Assembly: GCA_964617955.1 (NCBI GenBank)
Contig: CAZTXB010000012.1
Span: 30,440-94,439, forward strand
Source of the DNA: JABWCE01 sp964617955
GTDB taxonomy: Bacteria; Bacteroidota; Bacteroidia; NS11-12g; UBA9320
DNA length: 64,000 nucleotides
Direction of reading: 5' to 3'
Shown: piece by piece, positions 7,504-18,200 of the stretch
Layout of the letters: every line of letters begins with the position of its first letter
How positions within the stretch are numbered: the first letter of the stretch is position 1
The notes under the pieces: generated by a model
Told to the model about the DNA's origin: nothing
The model's input: only the letters and a program-made list of their open reading frames with translations
Database searches by the model: none
Position numbers and translations under genes: made by a program

Positions 7504-10500
7504 TTACTTATTCACATAAAAACTTCTGGTAATGGTTCCATCAGAACCATCAATTATTATGAAATACAAACCGTTATTAAATTCTTGCAAATCAATGTCT
7601 AATGAAGATTGCAAAGAGGTAAGTCTTAAGTCGTTTGGCAGCATATTGGCGCCAAGGTGGTTGATTATTTTTACGGTCTTGTCTTCTCTTTTATTTCCGT
7701 TTGGTATAAGCAGGGTAATTTTGTCCTTGGCAGGTATCGGAAACAATTTAATGTGTGCAATTGAATTCCCCTTTTTGCCACCGTTTAAAGTTTCAATAGG
7801 AGAATATTCAAACTTACCGTCAAAGTCGGTTTGCTTGATTCTGTAGTAGTTCATTCCCATAAACAAGGAATCGTCGGTAAATGAATAGCTCAGGGTTTGG
7901 TTGGATTGGCCGGCTCCGTTTACATAACCTATGCTGTAAAAGTCCTTGCCATTCCAACTTTTCTCTACAGTAAAGAAATCGTTGTTTATTTCTGAAGCCG
8001 TGGCCCAGGTCAATAATGCTTTGCCGTTCAATTCTTGGGCTTTGAAATACAGAAGTTCTACAGGCAGTGGGCCGCCGCCTCCGTTCATACCAAAGGGCGA
8101 GAAAGTGCCGGTGTAGCTGCTATGGGTAAAGGTGTAAGGGTTACTGCCACTGGCCGCGGCCAAGGAACCCACATTCTCCCAGGCTGAGTTGGTGTAATGG
8201 GCCATGCGGCATGAAGATCTTACGAAGCTGGTTCCCTCGTCGCTTGCATTCCATTGAAACTGGAGGTTAACATTTGAGCCTCCTGAAACGGTTTCAGTGA
8301 TATTCCAGGTTGCCTTCACAACTAAGCTGGTATAGGTGGTGCCGGTTCTGGTTCCGTCATCGCAAACTTTATCGTAAGCGGCAACCGAAAAGTCGTCGGT
8401 AGTATGACCGGTGTTAAAAGTGATGACCAAGGGGGTGTATCCGGCCGTAGAGTTGGTATGACCCACAGGGAAAGTTTTGGTAGTAGAGGCGGCACATGAG
8501 TTCCATTTAAAGACACCCGTGCTGCCGGTATAAGCAAACGATGAACTGCTTCCGCCTGTTAATACAGAACCTGAGGACATAACGATATTGTTGGCTCCCA
8601 AAGAAATTCTTCCGCTCGATAGGTTAAGGGTACCGCTCATGGTCATGGCTGCACCTAAGGTTAAACCGTTTGAATTGGAAATTGTGAAATTATTGAAGGT
8701 CGTGGCGGAGTTCAGAGTTTGGGTACTTGCACCGTCAAAGATAACGGTTCCGGTTCCCGGAGTAAATGTCCCTGAACGCGTCCAATCGCCCGATACATAA
8801 GTATTGGTTGAAGGGGCAGTGAAAGTTCCACCGCTGATGTTCACAGATCCATTGATGTCGAAGTTACCGGTACTTCCTGTAATCGTACCACTGCTAAGCA
8901 ACAGTCCGCCGTTTAAGGTTTGTGTGGCAGTAGAAAGGGTATAGGTACCTCCATTTACGGTGGTAAGACCTGTAACGGTAGTGGTTTGACCGTTGCCGCT
9001 GTAAGTTCCGCTGCTCACGGATAATTCTCCGGTCACAACCATGGCTGCGCCAAGTATAAAAGTGGCTTTGGTTGCGTTTACATCATTGATGGTGAGGTTA
9101 TAGTAGTCGGTTCCGTTAAAGTCTTTTACCGTGAGATTCTCACTTATGTTTCTTCCTGTGTATAGCACAGTTCCTGAATTAACGTCCATGGTGGTGATAC
9201 TCACTGTTTCATTTCCTTGTAATTTTAAGGTGGCGTCATTGGATAATGTCGTTGTGGTTAAATTATATCCGGCTAAGGAGAAGGTACCGGAACTAATTGA
9301 AAGGGTAGATACTCCGCTAAGGTTAGCCGGTAAACTATAGGTTGTACTTGCCCCCCCGGCAATGGTCAGATTTGAGTAAGTCCAGCTCTTAATGGTATAG
9401 GAGGTGCCTGTACCGTCATATCTTACGATACTTCCGCTGTTAAGGGTAGGGGTGGTAGATGTCTCGGTTCCAAGCAATTGGAGGGTTGCGCCGCTTTGCA
9501 CCACAAAGGTATAACCAGATCCATTTACAGTAAGGTTATATCCATTTAAATCGAGGGTACCTGCGGCAATAATCAAATCCTGATTGGCGTTGCTAAGGGT
9601 TAAATTAGCTGAAAGATTGGCAGTTCCACCGCTTTTGTTGATGGTAAGGTCCTGTGCATAATTGCTGGGAATGGTAAAAGATTGGTCAGCGCTTCCCATG
9701 AGCTTAATAGGCAAGGTGCCACCGTCCCAATAAGAGCTACTAATTGATAGTGGACCTTCCACATCAAAATAGCCTGCGGATGCAATATAGGAGGCCAGAC
9801 CATCATACAAAGTCAGCGTTCCTACTGTTTTAATGATATCACTGGCAGCAACATTTTGAGTTTGACCCCCATTTTTATTAATGGTTAAATTATAAAAGGT
9901 TTCGGTTCCGGCTGATGCACCTGAAATATCTAAGGTAGCCGAACTTCCGGTCCAGGTAACGGTTCCGTTATTATGGTTAAAGGTGCCTCCCGAATGGGTC
10001 CAATCCGAAGAGGTGGTCATGGTATTAGAGGTCGCATTAAATGTGCCGCCGCTTAGGTTATAACCCCCTACCATATTCACAGTGGCTGTGTTTGAGTTAA
10101 AAATACCGGTACTTAGTGTAAAGCTGCTATAAATATGAAATGTAGATGCTCCACTTATCGTAAACGTAGATGTTGATGTTCCCCCTGTTTGAGAGTAAAA
10201 ATAGCCGTTAAGACTTCCGGTACCTGAAACAGTAAATGTTGTGCTTGTGCCATTGGGTCCGTGAATATAATTATTAGGAGAAGTAGCATAATAGGCTTGA
10301 ACTGTTTGTCCGTTAAGATTAAGCGTTCCTGATCGCAGATACAGGTCTTCGCCTGAACCATCCAAATACATGGATGAGAGCATGGTTACAATACCACTTG
10401 ATTTTTTAATAATAACATCTGCATTAAAATTGAGTGTAGCACTAGCCAAATTAAAATCTTGATTGTTTGTGCCCGAAAAGAACAAGGGTTCATTTCCGCC

Positions 10501-13500
10501 ATCGTAGTATTGACTAACCGTTACATTTCCATCAGCCCTTAATGCTCCGGAAGAAGAAACATACGACACCAATCCATCGTAAAGTGATAACAAAGCCAAT
10601 ACTTTAATCGTGTCTTGTGATGCGATATTTAAGGTTTGGCCGGTAGATTTATTTAATGTAAAATTATAAAAGATTTCGGTTCCAATGGATGATTGTAAAA
10701 AGTCGAAAGTTGAAGAGCTTCCATTAGCCAATATGGTGCCGTTATTGTGGTTAAAAGTTGACGAGCCTTGACGGGTCCAACTTCCAGATATTGTCATGGT
10801 ACCTGAAGTCGCATTAAAGGTACCTCCGGTGAGATTAAAATCCCCAGCTACAGTAACCGTGGCAGTATTTGATGTAAAAGTACCTGTACTTAGTGATAAA
10901 CTGTAATAAGTATAAAAGGTTGAGGTAGAGCTTATAATAAATGATGAGGTGGATGTGCCGGAGGTTTGGGAAAAATAATTGCCATTTAAGTTACCGGTTC
11001 CTGAAACGGTGAACGTGGTATTTGTTCCTACAGGACCATAAATATAATTGTTGTAAGGACTTAAAGAATATCGGGCCTCGACAGTTTTAGCGTTAAGGTT
11101 AAGGGTTCCTGACAATAAATAAAGGTCTTCGCCATTGCCATCCAGGTAAAGAGAGGATAACATGGTAACAATTCCGCCGGATTTTTTAATTACGACATCC
11201 GCATTGAAATTAAGGGTAGCACCTGTTAAATCAAAATTTTGATTTCCAGTGTTCGAAAAAAACAAGGGCTCGTTTCCGCCATCCCAGTTTGAACTCACTG
11301 TTACATTTCCCTCAGCACGCAATGCGCCAGAGGTTGTTACGTAGGACACCAATCCATCGAAAAGAGAAAGTAACCCTAAAGTCTTTATGGTATCACTTAT
11401 TGAAACGCTTAAGGTTTGGCCGGTGCTTTTATTAACCGTCAGGTTATAGAAGGTTTCCGTCCCAATTAAGCTTTGTGAAATGTCTAGGGTAGCCGAACTT
11501 CCGACAAAGTTAACCGTTCCACTGTTGTGATTAAAAGTTGCCGCCGAGTAGCGAGTCCATCCACCGTAGCTGGTCATTGTTCCAGTGGTAGCATTAAAAG
11601 TTCCACCGGTTAAATTAAAATCACCTGCAATGGTAACCGTGGCACTGCTGGAATTAAATGTGCCTGCACCCTGGTTAAAAGAAGAGTAGGTATGAAAAGT
11701 GGAAGCTCCGCTAATGGTGAGTGTTCCGCTTCCTGTGGCTTGAGAATAGTAATATCCTTTCAAATTACCGGATCCTGAAACCGTAAAAGTAGTTCCACTG
11801 CCGGTTGGCCCATAAATATAGTTGTTAGGACTGGTTGAATAGTAGGCTTCAACCGTTTGGCCGTTCAAATTTAAAGTACCCGACATGAGATAAAGGTGTT
11901 CACCTGAGCCGTCAAGATAACAACTGGTAGCCATGGTTACGCTACCAAGCGATTTTTTAATCACAATACTCGCATTAAAATTTGCGGAAGCACTGGTAAG
12001 CGTGAAGGTTTGTGTAGTGGTGGTACCCGAAAAGAATAAGGGTTCGTTTCCCCCATCCCAATAGGTACTCACACTTACGTCGCCCTCAGCTCTCATTGCT
12101 CCGGAAGAAGTTACATAGGAAACCAAACCATCGTATAATGTTAGTAGGGTAATCACTTTAACAGTATCCTGAGAAGCAATACTCATGGTTTGGCCGGTTG
12201 TTCTATTTACGGTCAAATTATTAAAGGTCTCTGTACCTATGGAGCTCTGTGAAAAATCAAATGTAGATGAGCTTCCCAAAACAACCACTGTTCCATTATT
12301 ATGGTTGAAGGTAGCTGCCGAATAACGTGTCCAATTTCCGTAAATGTTCATGGTACCTGAGCTTGCATTGAAAGTTCCTCCGGTTAGATTAAGGGCCCCG
12401 GCCACGGTAACCGTTGCCGAATTGGAATTAAATGTGCCAGTGCTTAATGCTAAATCGTAGTATATATAAAAACTGGATGCACCACTTATTGTAAAGGTAG
12501 AACTTGAGGTACCGCTGGTTTGAGAAAAATAATTTCCATTTAAATTTCCGGTACCGGAAACTGTAAAGGAAGTGCTGGTGCCAACAGGGCCATAAATATA
12601 ATTGTTATAGGGAGTTGAAGCATAACGTGCCTGCACTGTTTGAGCATTAAGATTGAGTGTGCCCGATAGCAAATAAAGATCTTCTCCATTTCCATCTAAA
12701 TAAAGCCCCGAAACCATAGTGACAATACCACTTGATTTTTTTATGACTACATCAGCATTAAAATTAGCGGTTGCTCCTGTCAGGTCAAAATTTTGATTGC
12801 TGGTGTTTGAAAAAAATAAAGGTTGATCTCCCCCGTCATAGTATAGACTTACAGTTACATTCCCCTCGGCCCTCAAAGCCCCCGAACCTGAAACATGAGA
12901 AACCAAACCATCGTATAGAGATAGTAATCCTGTGGTCTTAATCGTATCATTTTGGGATACACTCAGGGTTTGACCTGTACTTTTATTTAAGGTTAAATTG
13001 TAGAAGGCTTCAGTACCAATGGATGCACCACTGATGTTCAAGGTCGAAGAACTGCCATTAAAGGTAACTGTTCCACTATTGTGATTAAAAGTTCCTGAAC
13101 TGCGGGTCCAGCTGCCAGAGCTGTACATATTTGTTGAGGGGGCATTAAAGGTACCGCCTGATATTAAAAAAGCACCAACGACGGTTGCAGTTGAGGCATT
13201 GCACGTAAAAGTTCCGGCTGAAATGGTAAAAGAGTTGTAAATATGAAACGTAGGCGTAGAGCTAAACGTCAATACACTCGCGCTGTTGGTTTGGCTGTAA
13301 TTATAGGCTTTTAAACTTCCCGTTCCGCTTACGGTAAATGTGGTGCTTGCTGTAGGTCCGTTTAAGGTGCCAGCACTTCCATTATTTACTTCCACAGTTT
13401 GTCCGTTCAGATTTAAAGTACCTGCCAACAGGTTTAAAGTGTAGTTTCCATCTAAATAACAGGCAGAGGCCATAGTGACTGTGCCTGAGCTTTTATTAAT

Positions 13501-14313
13501 GGTTACGTTCGAATTAAAATTAGCAGTTGCTCCTGTTAAGTCAAAAGTTTGATCAGCGGTTCCTGAAAAATACAAAGGCTGAGTGCCTCCATCAAAATAG
13601 CTGTAAATAGTAACGTTACCCTGAGCTTCCATATAACCAGCCGAAGTAATATATGAAATTAATCCATCGTAAAGGGTTAAAGTTCCTGTTGTTTTGATAA
13701 TATCACCGGATGCTATACTTAAAGTCTGGCTACCGGTCATATAATAGGTGGAGAAATTATAAAAGGTTTCGGTAGTGTAAACATCCATGGTAAGAGATGA
13801 ACCTCCGCAAAAAACAGTACCATTGTTGTGGTTGAATGTTCCTGCACTTTGAGTTTTGGTCCAGCCGCCATAAAAAATAAAGCTTCCGGTGGTAGCGGTG
13901 AAGGTGCCTGCAGTGAGTGTAAAACCTCCGGTAACGGTAATGGTAGAGTTTCCCCCGGTAAAGGTACCGGCCGCCTGACTAAAAGGTCCGCTCACATAAA
14001 GTGTGATGCCGGTATTTTGTGTGATTGTTCCCGTATATCCGGTTGATATGGTAAACGATAATGCGTTAGCGTTGGCATCGATATTACAACTCCCAACCTT
14101 GGCGCTGTTAAAATATACGTCGTCGGAGGAGGTGGGCACGGATGCACCGCCTGAACCACCACTAGATGTAGACCAGTTGGCGGTAGAGTTCCAATTGGTA
14201 GTTGTGGTCGCAATCCAATAACGGGCTGCCCCCTTTACATCTAATTTTAAAAATACCATACAGAGAATTAAAATCAGCTGAAGGGTAGAAAAGTGAAGTT
14301 TTAACTTTTTCAT
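7504..14313 (-). CDS. Giant repeat surface protein with T9SS sorting domain (2269 aa)
   Basis: A signal peptide (MKKLKLHFSTLQLILILCMVFLKLDVKGA) precedes AARYWIATTTTNWNSTANWS, a start shared with the paralogue at 15244. The body consists of roughly 258-aa repeats. Each carries GTFNHNNGTV, an IGTETFYNLT strand, SLYDGLVSYV, AEGNVTVS.YYDGGNEPLFFS, SGTLNLNGQTVEA, a YGP..STTFTVSGTG segment and TGGTFNA. Six LYDGL/LFDGL units can be counted. The Thr/Ser/Asn/Gly-rich, strand-forming composition suggests a long beta-helix stalk. After the repeats come a KTFPVGHTNST domain, then PVELLYFKAQELNGKALLTWATASEINNDFF, and finally a type A sorting domain (IKLFPIPAKDKITLLIPNG ... GLYFIIIDGSDGTITRSFYVNK). That domain directs export by the Por system and attachment outside the cell. 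A role in adhesion is inferred only. Confidence 0.92.
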   Translation of the reverse strand: MKKLKLHFSTLQLILILCMVFLKLDVKGAARYWIATTTTNWNSTANWSTSSGGSGGASVPTSSDDVYFNSAKVGSCNIDANANALSFTISTGYTGTITQNTGITLYVSGPFSQAAGTFTGGNSTITVTGGFTLTAGTFTATTGSFIFYGGWTKTQSAGTFNHNNGTVFCGGSSLTMDVYTTETFYNFSTYYMTGSQTLSIASGDIIKTTGTLTLYDGLISYITSAGYMEAQGNVTIYSYFDGGTQPLYFSGTADQTFDLTGATANFNSNVTINKSSGTVTMASACYLDGNYTLNLLAGTLNLNGQTVEVNNGSAGTLNGPTASTTFTVSGTGSLKAYNYSQTNSASVLTFSSTPTFHIYNSFTISAGTFTCNASTATVVGAFLISGGTFNAPSTNMYSSGSWTRSSGTFNHNSGTVTFNGSSSTLNISGASIGTEAFYNLTLNKSTGQTLSVSQNDTIKTTGLLSLYDGLVSHVSGSGALRAEGNVTVSLYYDGGDQPLFFSNTSNQNFDLTGATANFNADVVIKKSSGIVTMVSGLYLDGNGEDLYLLSGTLNLNAQTVQARYASTPYNNYIYGPVGTSTSFTVSGTGNLNGNYFSQTSGTSSSTFTISGASSFYIYYDLALSTGTFNSNSATVTVAGALNLTGGTFNASSGTMNIYGNWTRYSAATFNHNNGTVVVLGSSSTFDFSQSSIGTETFNNLTVNRTTGQTMSIASQDTVKVITLLTLYDGLVSYVTSSGAMRAEGDVSVSTYWDGGNEPLFFSGTTTTQTFTLTSASANFNASIVIKKSLGSVTMATSCYLDGSGEHLYLMSGTLNLNGQTVEAYYSTSPNNYIYGPTGSGTTFTVSGSGNLKGYYYSQATGSGTLTISGASTFHTYSSFNQGAGTFNSSSATVTIAGDFNLTGGTFNATTGTMTSYGGWTRYSAATFNHNSGTVNFVGSSATLDISQSLIGTETFYNLTVNKSTGQTLSVSISDTIKTLGLLSLFDGLVSYVTTSGALRAEGNVTVSSNWDGGNEPLFFSNTGNQNFDLTGATLNFNADVVIKKSGGIVTMLSSLYLDGNGEDLYLLSGTLNLNAKTVEARYSLSPYNNYIYGPVGTNTTFTVSGTGNLNGNYFSQTSGTSTSSFIISSTSTFYTYYSLSLSTGTFTSNTATVTVAGDFNLTGGTFNATSGTMTISGSWTRQGSSTFNHNNGTILANGSSSTFDFLQSSIGTEIFYNFTLNKSTGQTLNIASQDTIKVLALLSLYDGLVSYVSSSGALRADGNVTVSQYYDGGNEPLFFSGTNNQDFNLASATLNFNADVIIKKSSGIVTMLSSMYLDGSGEDLYLRSGTLNLNGQTVQAYYATSPNNYIHGPNGTSTTFTVSGTGSLNGYFYSQTGGTSTSTFTISGASTFHIYSSFTLSTGIFNSNTATVNMVGGYNLSGGTFNATSNTMTTSSDWTHSGGTFNHNNGTVTWTGSSATLDISGASAGTETFYNLTINKNGGQTQNVAASDIIKTVGTLTLYDGLASYIASAGYFDVEGPLSISSSYWDGGTLPIKLMGSADQSFTIPSNYAQDLTINKSGGTANLSANLTLSNANQDLIIAAGTLDLNGYNLTVNGSGYTFVVQSGATLQLLGTETSTTPTLNSGSIVRYDGTGTSYTIKSWTYSNLTIAGGASTTYSLPANLSGVSTLSISSGTFSLAGYNLTTTTLSNDATLKLQGNETVSITTMDVNSGTVLYTGRNISENLTVKDFNGTDYYNLTINDVNATKATFILGAAMVVTGELSVSSGTYSGNGQTTTVTGLTTVNGGTYTLSTATQTLNGGLLLSSGTITGSTGNFDINGSVNISGGTFTAPSTNTYVSGDWTRSGTFTPGTGTVIFDGASTQTLNSATTFNNFTISNSNGLTLGAAMTMSGTLNLSSGRISLGANNIVMSSGSVLTGGSSSSFAYTGSTGVFKWNSCAASTTKTFPVGHTNSTAGYTPLVITFNTGHTTDDFSVAAYDKVCDDGTRTGTTYTSLVVKATWNITETVSGGSNVNLQFQWNASDEGTSFVRSSCRMAHYTNSAWENVGSLAAASGSNPYTFTHSSYTGTFSPFGMNGGGGPLPVELLYFKAQELNGKALLTWATASEINNDFFTVEKSWNGKDFYSIGYVNGAGQSNQTLSYSFTDDSLFMGMNYYRIKQTDFDGKFEYSPIETLNGGKKGNSIAHIKLFPIPAKDKITLLIPNGNKREDKTVKIINHLGANMLPNDLRLTSLQSSLDIDLQEFNNGLYFIIIDGSDGTITRSFYVNK
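9700..13700 (-). repeat. Internal coding repeats of the 2269-aa protein, period about 775 bp
   Basis: The reverse complement of the LYDGL codons recurs near 9796, 10570, 11351, 12123, 12903 and 13661, giving steps of about 758-781 bp. The third to fifth copies are the most alike. The outer copies are more diverged, as in a repeat that expands from the middle. Confidence 0.85.
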
Positions 14314-15243
14314 GATCTATTTGTTTTTCATTATCTATGAAAAAAGCGTGCCGAATATTTAAAACGCTGATAATGAAAGACATATAAAAAATTTAATTCT
14401 TCATTTTTTCCATAATGTGGAATAAATTTTTAGGATATGGAAAAAAAAATTAATAGCCTGGTACCTAAACAAACCTGAGAACAGTTTTTTCTGTGAAAAA
14501 AATAATATTAGTTTTGAGGAGTTGCCATCGGTTAACAGCTAAAAATCAACCACCTATGTATATTAAAGTAAAATTGTTCCAGAAATTAACCTCATTCCCA
14601 AAATGAGAAATCGGATGATGGAGTGGCCTGGCAAGCATAGGAGAAGAGATAAGCTAATAGCCAGATGACTGGAGATTTATGGTGAGCATCGAGGTTGTTT
14701 TTGAGGTCTATAAATAAAAGCACTCTGGGTATAAAAAGTTCAGTCTGCGTGCAAGGCCTGGCCACAAATTGAAGATATACTTTGAAGTGCTTCAAATTGC
14801 CAGCTTTGCATTATTAAATGTGAAAAGAACTAACCATATTATGAAAGGGTTCAATTTTTGCCTTCTGGCTTTTAGATTGTTTATTGAGTGGGAAGGGTTA
14901 TTAATCTACCTGATGATATCCATCCTTTGAAAGTTATAGAGCAAGACATGAAATTATGAGACAGAAAGTACACTTGGTAGGAATGCTAATTCATTATCTT
15001 GTTTACTGAAAATAGATGTGAAATTTCAAACCTTAAAGTGTATTCTCAAAATGGGAGCAAATCATCCCAAAATTAGATATTATTTTTTTATTAACTTTTT
15101 AAGTATCAGAAAATGAATATGTTAAAGTTTGGCCCGAAAATTGGAATGACTCAAATGCCGGAACTATTTTGGCCAATCTCAGAAACGAAATTTATTCTAA
15201 ATGAGATTGATAATTAATATTTATTAATGCCTAATTTAAAGAA
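14314..15243. other. 930-bp divergent intergenic region between the two giant repeat genes
   Basis: No convincing gene is present. The region must hold the promoters of both flanking genes, but I see no clear -33/-7 pair. A stretch near 14730-14790 (AAAAAGTTCAGT, TGCGT, GAAGAT-TACTTT) weakly resembles the repeat at the right edge of the window (63919-64000). Short open frames here lack signal peptides or recognisable domains. Confidence 0.5.
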
Positions 15244-18200
15244 ATGAGAAAAACCTACTATTTGCCTTTGATTGCTTTTTGCATTCTAACTTTTACCATT
15301 AACAAATCAGCTTATTCTGCGGCCCGCTATTGGGTGGCCAATTCTGCAAGCAACTGGAATTCAACTGCAAACTGGTCTACTACATCAGGTGGATCAGGAG
15401 GAGCAAGCATTCCAACAGCTGCGGATGATGTGTATTTTAACAGCTCGAAACCTGCAGGATGTAACATCGACATTTCGGCGACTGTAAACTCCATGACCAT
15501 TTCATCGGGTTACACAGGAACGATTACCCAGGGGGCTGGTATTCCCCTTGTCATTAATGTAGCTTATACACAAAATGCCGGTACATTTGCCGGCTCTAAT
15601 GCTAATATTACCATTGGCGGGGGTTTGACTTTCTCCTCGGGAACCTTCACCTCAACCAGTGCTACCCTGTTTGTGGCATCGGGCTGGAATCACAGCAGCG
15701 GAACATTTAACCATAACAACGGCTTGGTTCAGTTTACAGGAAACTCTTACACGTTAGATATCTCGTCAGCCAGTGCAGGAACAGAAATTTTCAATAACCT
15801 CACCATTAACTTGAACGGGGGCAATACCTTGAATATCTCCTCAAACGATATCGTTCGAATCAATGGTACCTTAAGTTTATATGACGGTGCCGCCAGCTTC
15901 ATTACAAATGCAGGTTACTTTGATGCAAAGCAAACGGTGAATGTTAGTCCATATTGGGATGGAGGAAATTATCCTTTAAATTTTACAGGTACCGGTTCCC
16001 AGACATTCACATTAAACAGTACCTCAGCTTACAAAGGCAACATTACCATCAACAAAAGTTCAGGCGATGTGGTGATGGGTTCAAACCTTTACCTCAATAA
16101 CAGTGGAATGAGCCTGTATTTGTTATCCGGAACCTTAAATCTCAATGGATTTATCGTGGAAGTTTACAATAGCACCTATGCAACAGGAACCATATTTGGA
16201 CCTTCAACTGGTGCAACATTCACAGTTGCGGGTAGTGGTAGTTTAAATACTTATAATTATTCACAAACGAATGGAACGAGTAATTTTACCTTTAGCGGCT
16301 CATCTGCTTTTAGCACTTATGGAAGCTTTACCTTATCGGCAGGTACCTTATCTGCAAATACAGCAACCATGACCCATTCCGGAAATTTTACGCTTTCAGG
16401 CGGAACGTATAATGCCCCTTCCAACAACATGAATATTTATGGCAACTGGACGCATACTTCAGGGGTTTTTAATCACAATAACGGTACTGCAAATTTTTAT
16501 GGAAACACTTCAACCCTTAATATATCTGGGGCTAGTGCCGGAGTTGAAACATTTAATAATCTCATTATTAACCTGAATGGTTCAAATACTATCAACGTTT
16601 CTGCAGGAGATATCCTTAAAAGCATGGGTACCCTTAATTTATACGATGGAGCGGTATCTTATATATCTACTTCAGGTTATTTCGAAGCACTAGGTAATGT
16701 CACTATCAGTCCCTATTGGGACGGTGGTAATCTTCCCCTTCATTTTAAAGGGGGCTCAGCTCAAAGCTTTACATTGGCCGCAACGTCAGCATTTAAAGGA
16801 AATGTAGTCATAAATAAGTCAGGGAGTGCTGTAACCATGTTGTCGTCGCTCTATCTCAACAATAGCGGCATGACCTTGTCCTTGCTTTCAGGTACGCTTA
16901 ATTTAAATAGCTACACTGTAGAAGTATATAACGGCGCCTATGCAAATGGCACGATTTACGGACCCTCTGCAAGCACCACCTTTACCATTATGGGTCCTGG
17001 AAGTATCAACGGTTACAATTATATCCAAAATGCTACAAGCAGCACCTTAACGTTCGGATCTGCAGCTAATTTTAATATTTACGGAGCCTTTACACATTCT
17101 GTCGGATCCATGAATTGCAATGCATCGACGGTTACAGTAAGCCAAAATTTTACAATAAATGGAGGCGTATTTAATGCCCCTTCCGGCAATTTAAATATTT
17201 ATGGTAATTGGACGCATTCCTCAGGTAGCTTCAATCACAACTCTGGATCGGTTAACTTTTACGGGAACACATCCACAGTCGACATCAGTGGCGCATCTGC
17301 AGGTACAGATATATTTAACAACTTGACCATCAACTTGAATGGAGGGAATACACTCAACATTTCGGCTTCAGACGTTCTTCGAACTCTGGGAACCCTTACC
17401 TTGTATGATGGCGCGGCATCTTTCATTTCAACCGCTGGATATTTTGATGCTCAGGGAAATGTAACCGTAAGTCCTTACTGGGATGGAGGTAATTTGCCTC
17501 TGGTTTTTAGTGGCATTGCGGCACAAATCTTTAGCTTGTCGGCTACAACTGCTTTCAAGGGAAATATCACAATAAACAAAAGCGCTAATGCCGTTACCAT
17601 GGGCTCATCACTGTATTTAAATAACAGCGGCATGACGTTAAGTTTATTGTCCGGCACGCTAAATCTAAACGGAAACATCGTAGAAATTTATAACGGTTCC
17701 TATGCTAATGGAACCTTGAATGGCCCATCTGCATCCACTACTTTTACAGTAAGCGGTACCGGAAGTTTAAGATGTTATAATTACATTCAAAACAATACCG
17801 GCAGTTTATTGAGCATTTCTTCGGCATCAACTTTTCAAACCTATAATGCCTTCACCATCGGTGCTGGTACCTTTACTCCAAATGGTGCAACAGTAACTAT
17901 TGGCGGTGGTATAAATATTTCAGGAGCGGGTACAGTCATGAATGCGCCAACAGGAGCATTAAACATCTATGGTACCTGGAACCATCCCTCTACCGGAACC
18001 TTTAATCACAGCAATGGAACAGTAAATTATTACGGTAACAGCGCCAGCATGGTTTTAGGGTCTACCGAAACTTTCAACAATTTGCTAATCAATTTAAACG
18101 GAGGTAACACCTTGACTTTATCAGGATCTGTGAGAGCCAAAACAATCGGACTCTTAACCCTTTATGATGGGGCAGCCAGTTCGGGAATATTTGAGCCACA

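Noticed and set aside
7532..14221. Numerous short open frames on both strands inside the giant repeat gene
   Set aside because: They are repeat-driven shadows in other frames of a single long reading frame and have no starts or signatures of their own.
14592..14795. Short minus-strand open frame of 67 codons in the divergent gap
   Set aside because: No signal, no domain, odd composition, and it overlaps the weak repeat resemblance. Not supported as a gene.
15105..15207. Possible coding remnant (VKVWPENWNDSN, GTILANLRNEIYSK) before the 1671-aa gene
   Set aside because: It ends in GTILANLRN, loosely like the end of the 6614 lipoprotein (GNILVDLRK), but the match is too short to support a pseudogene.
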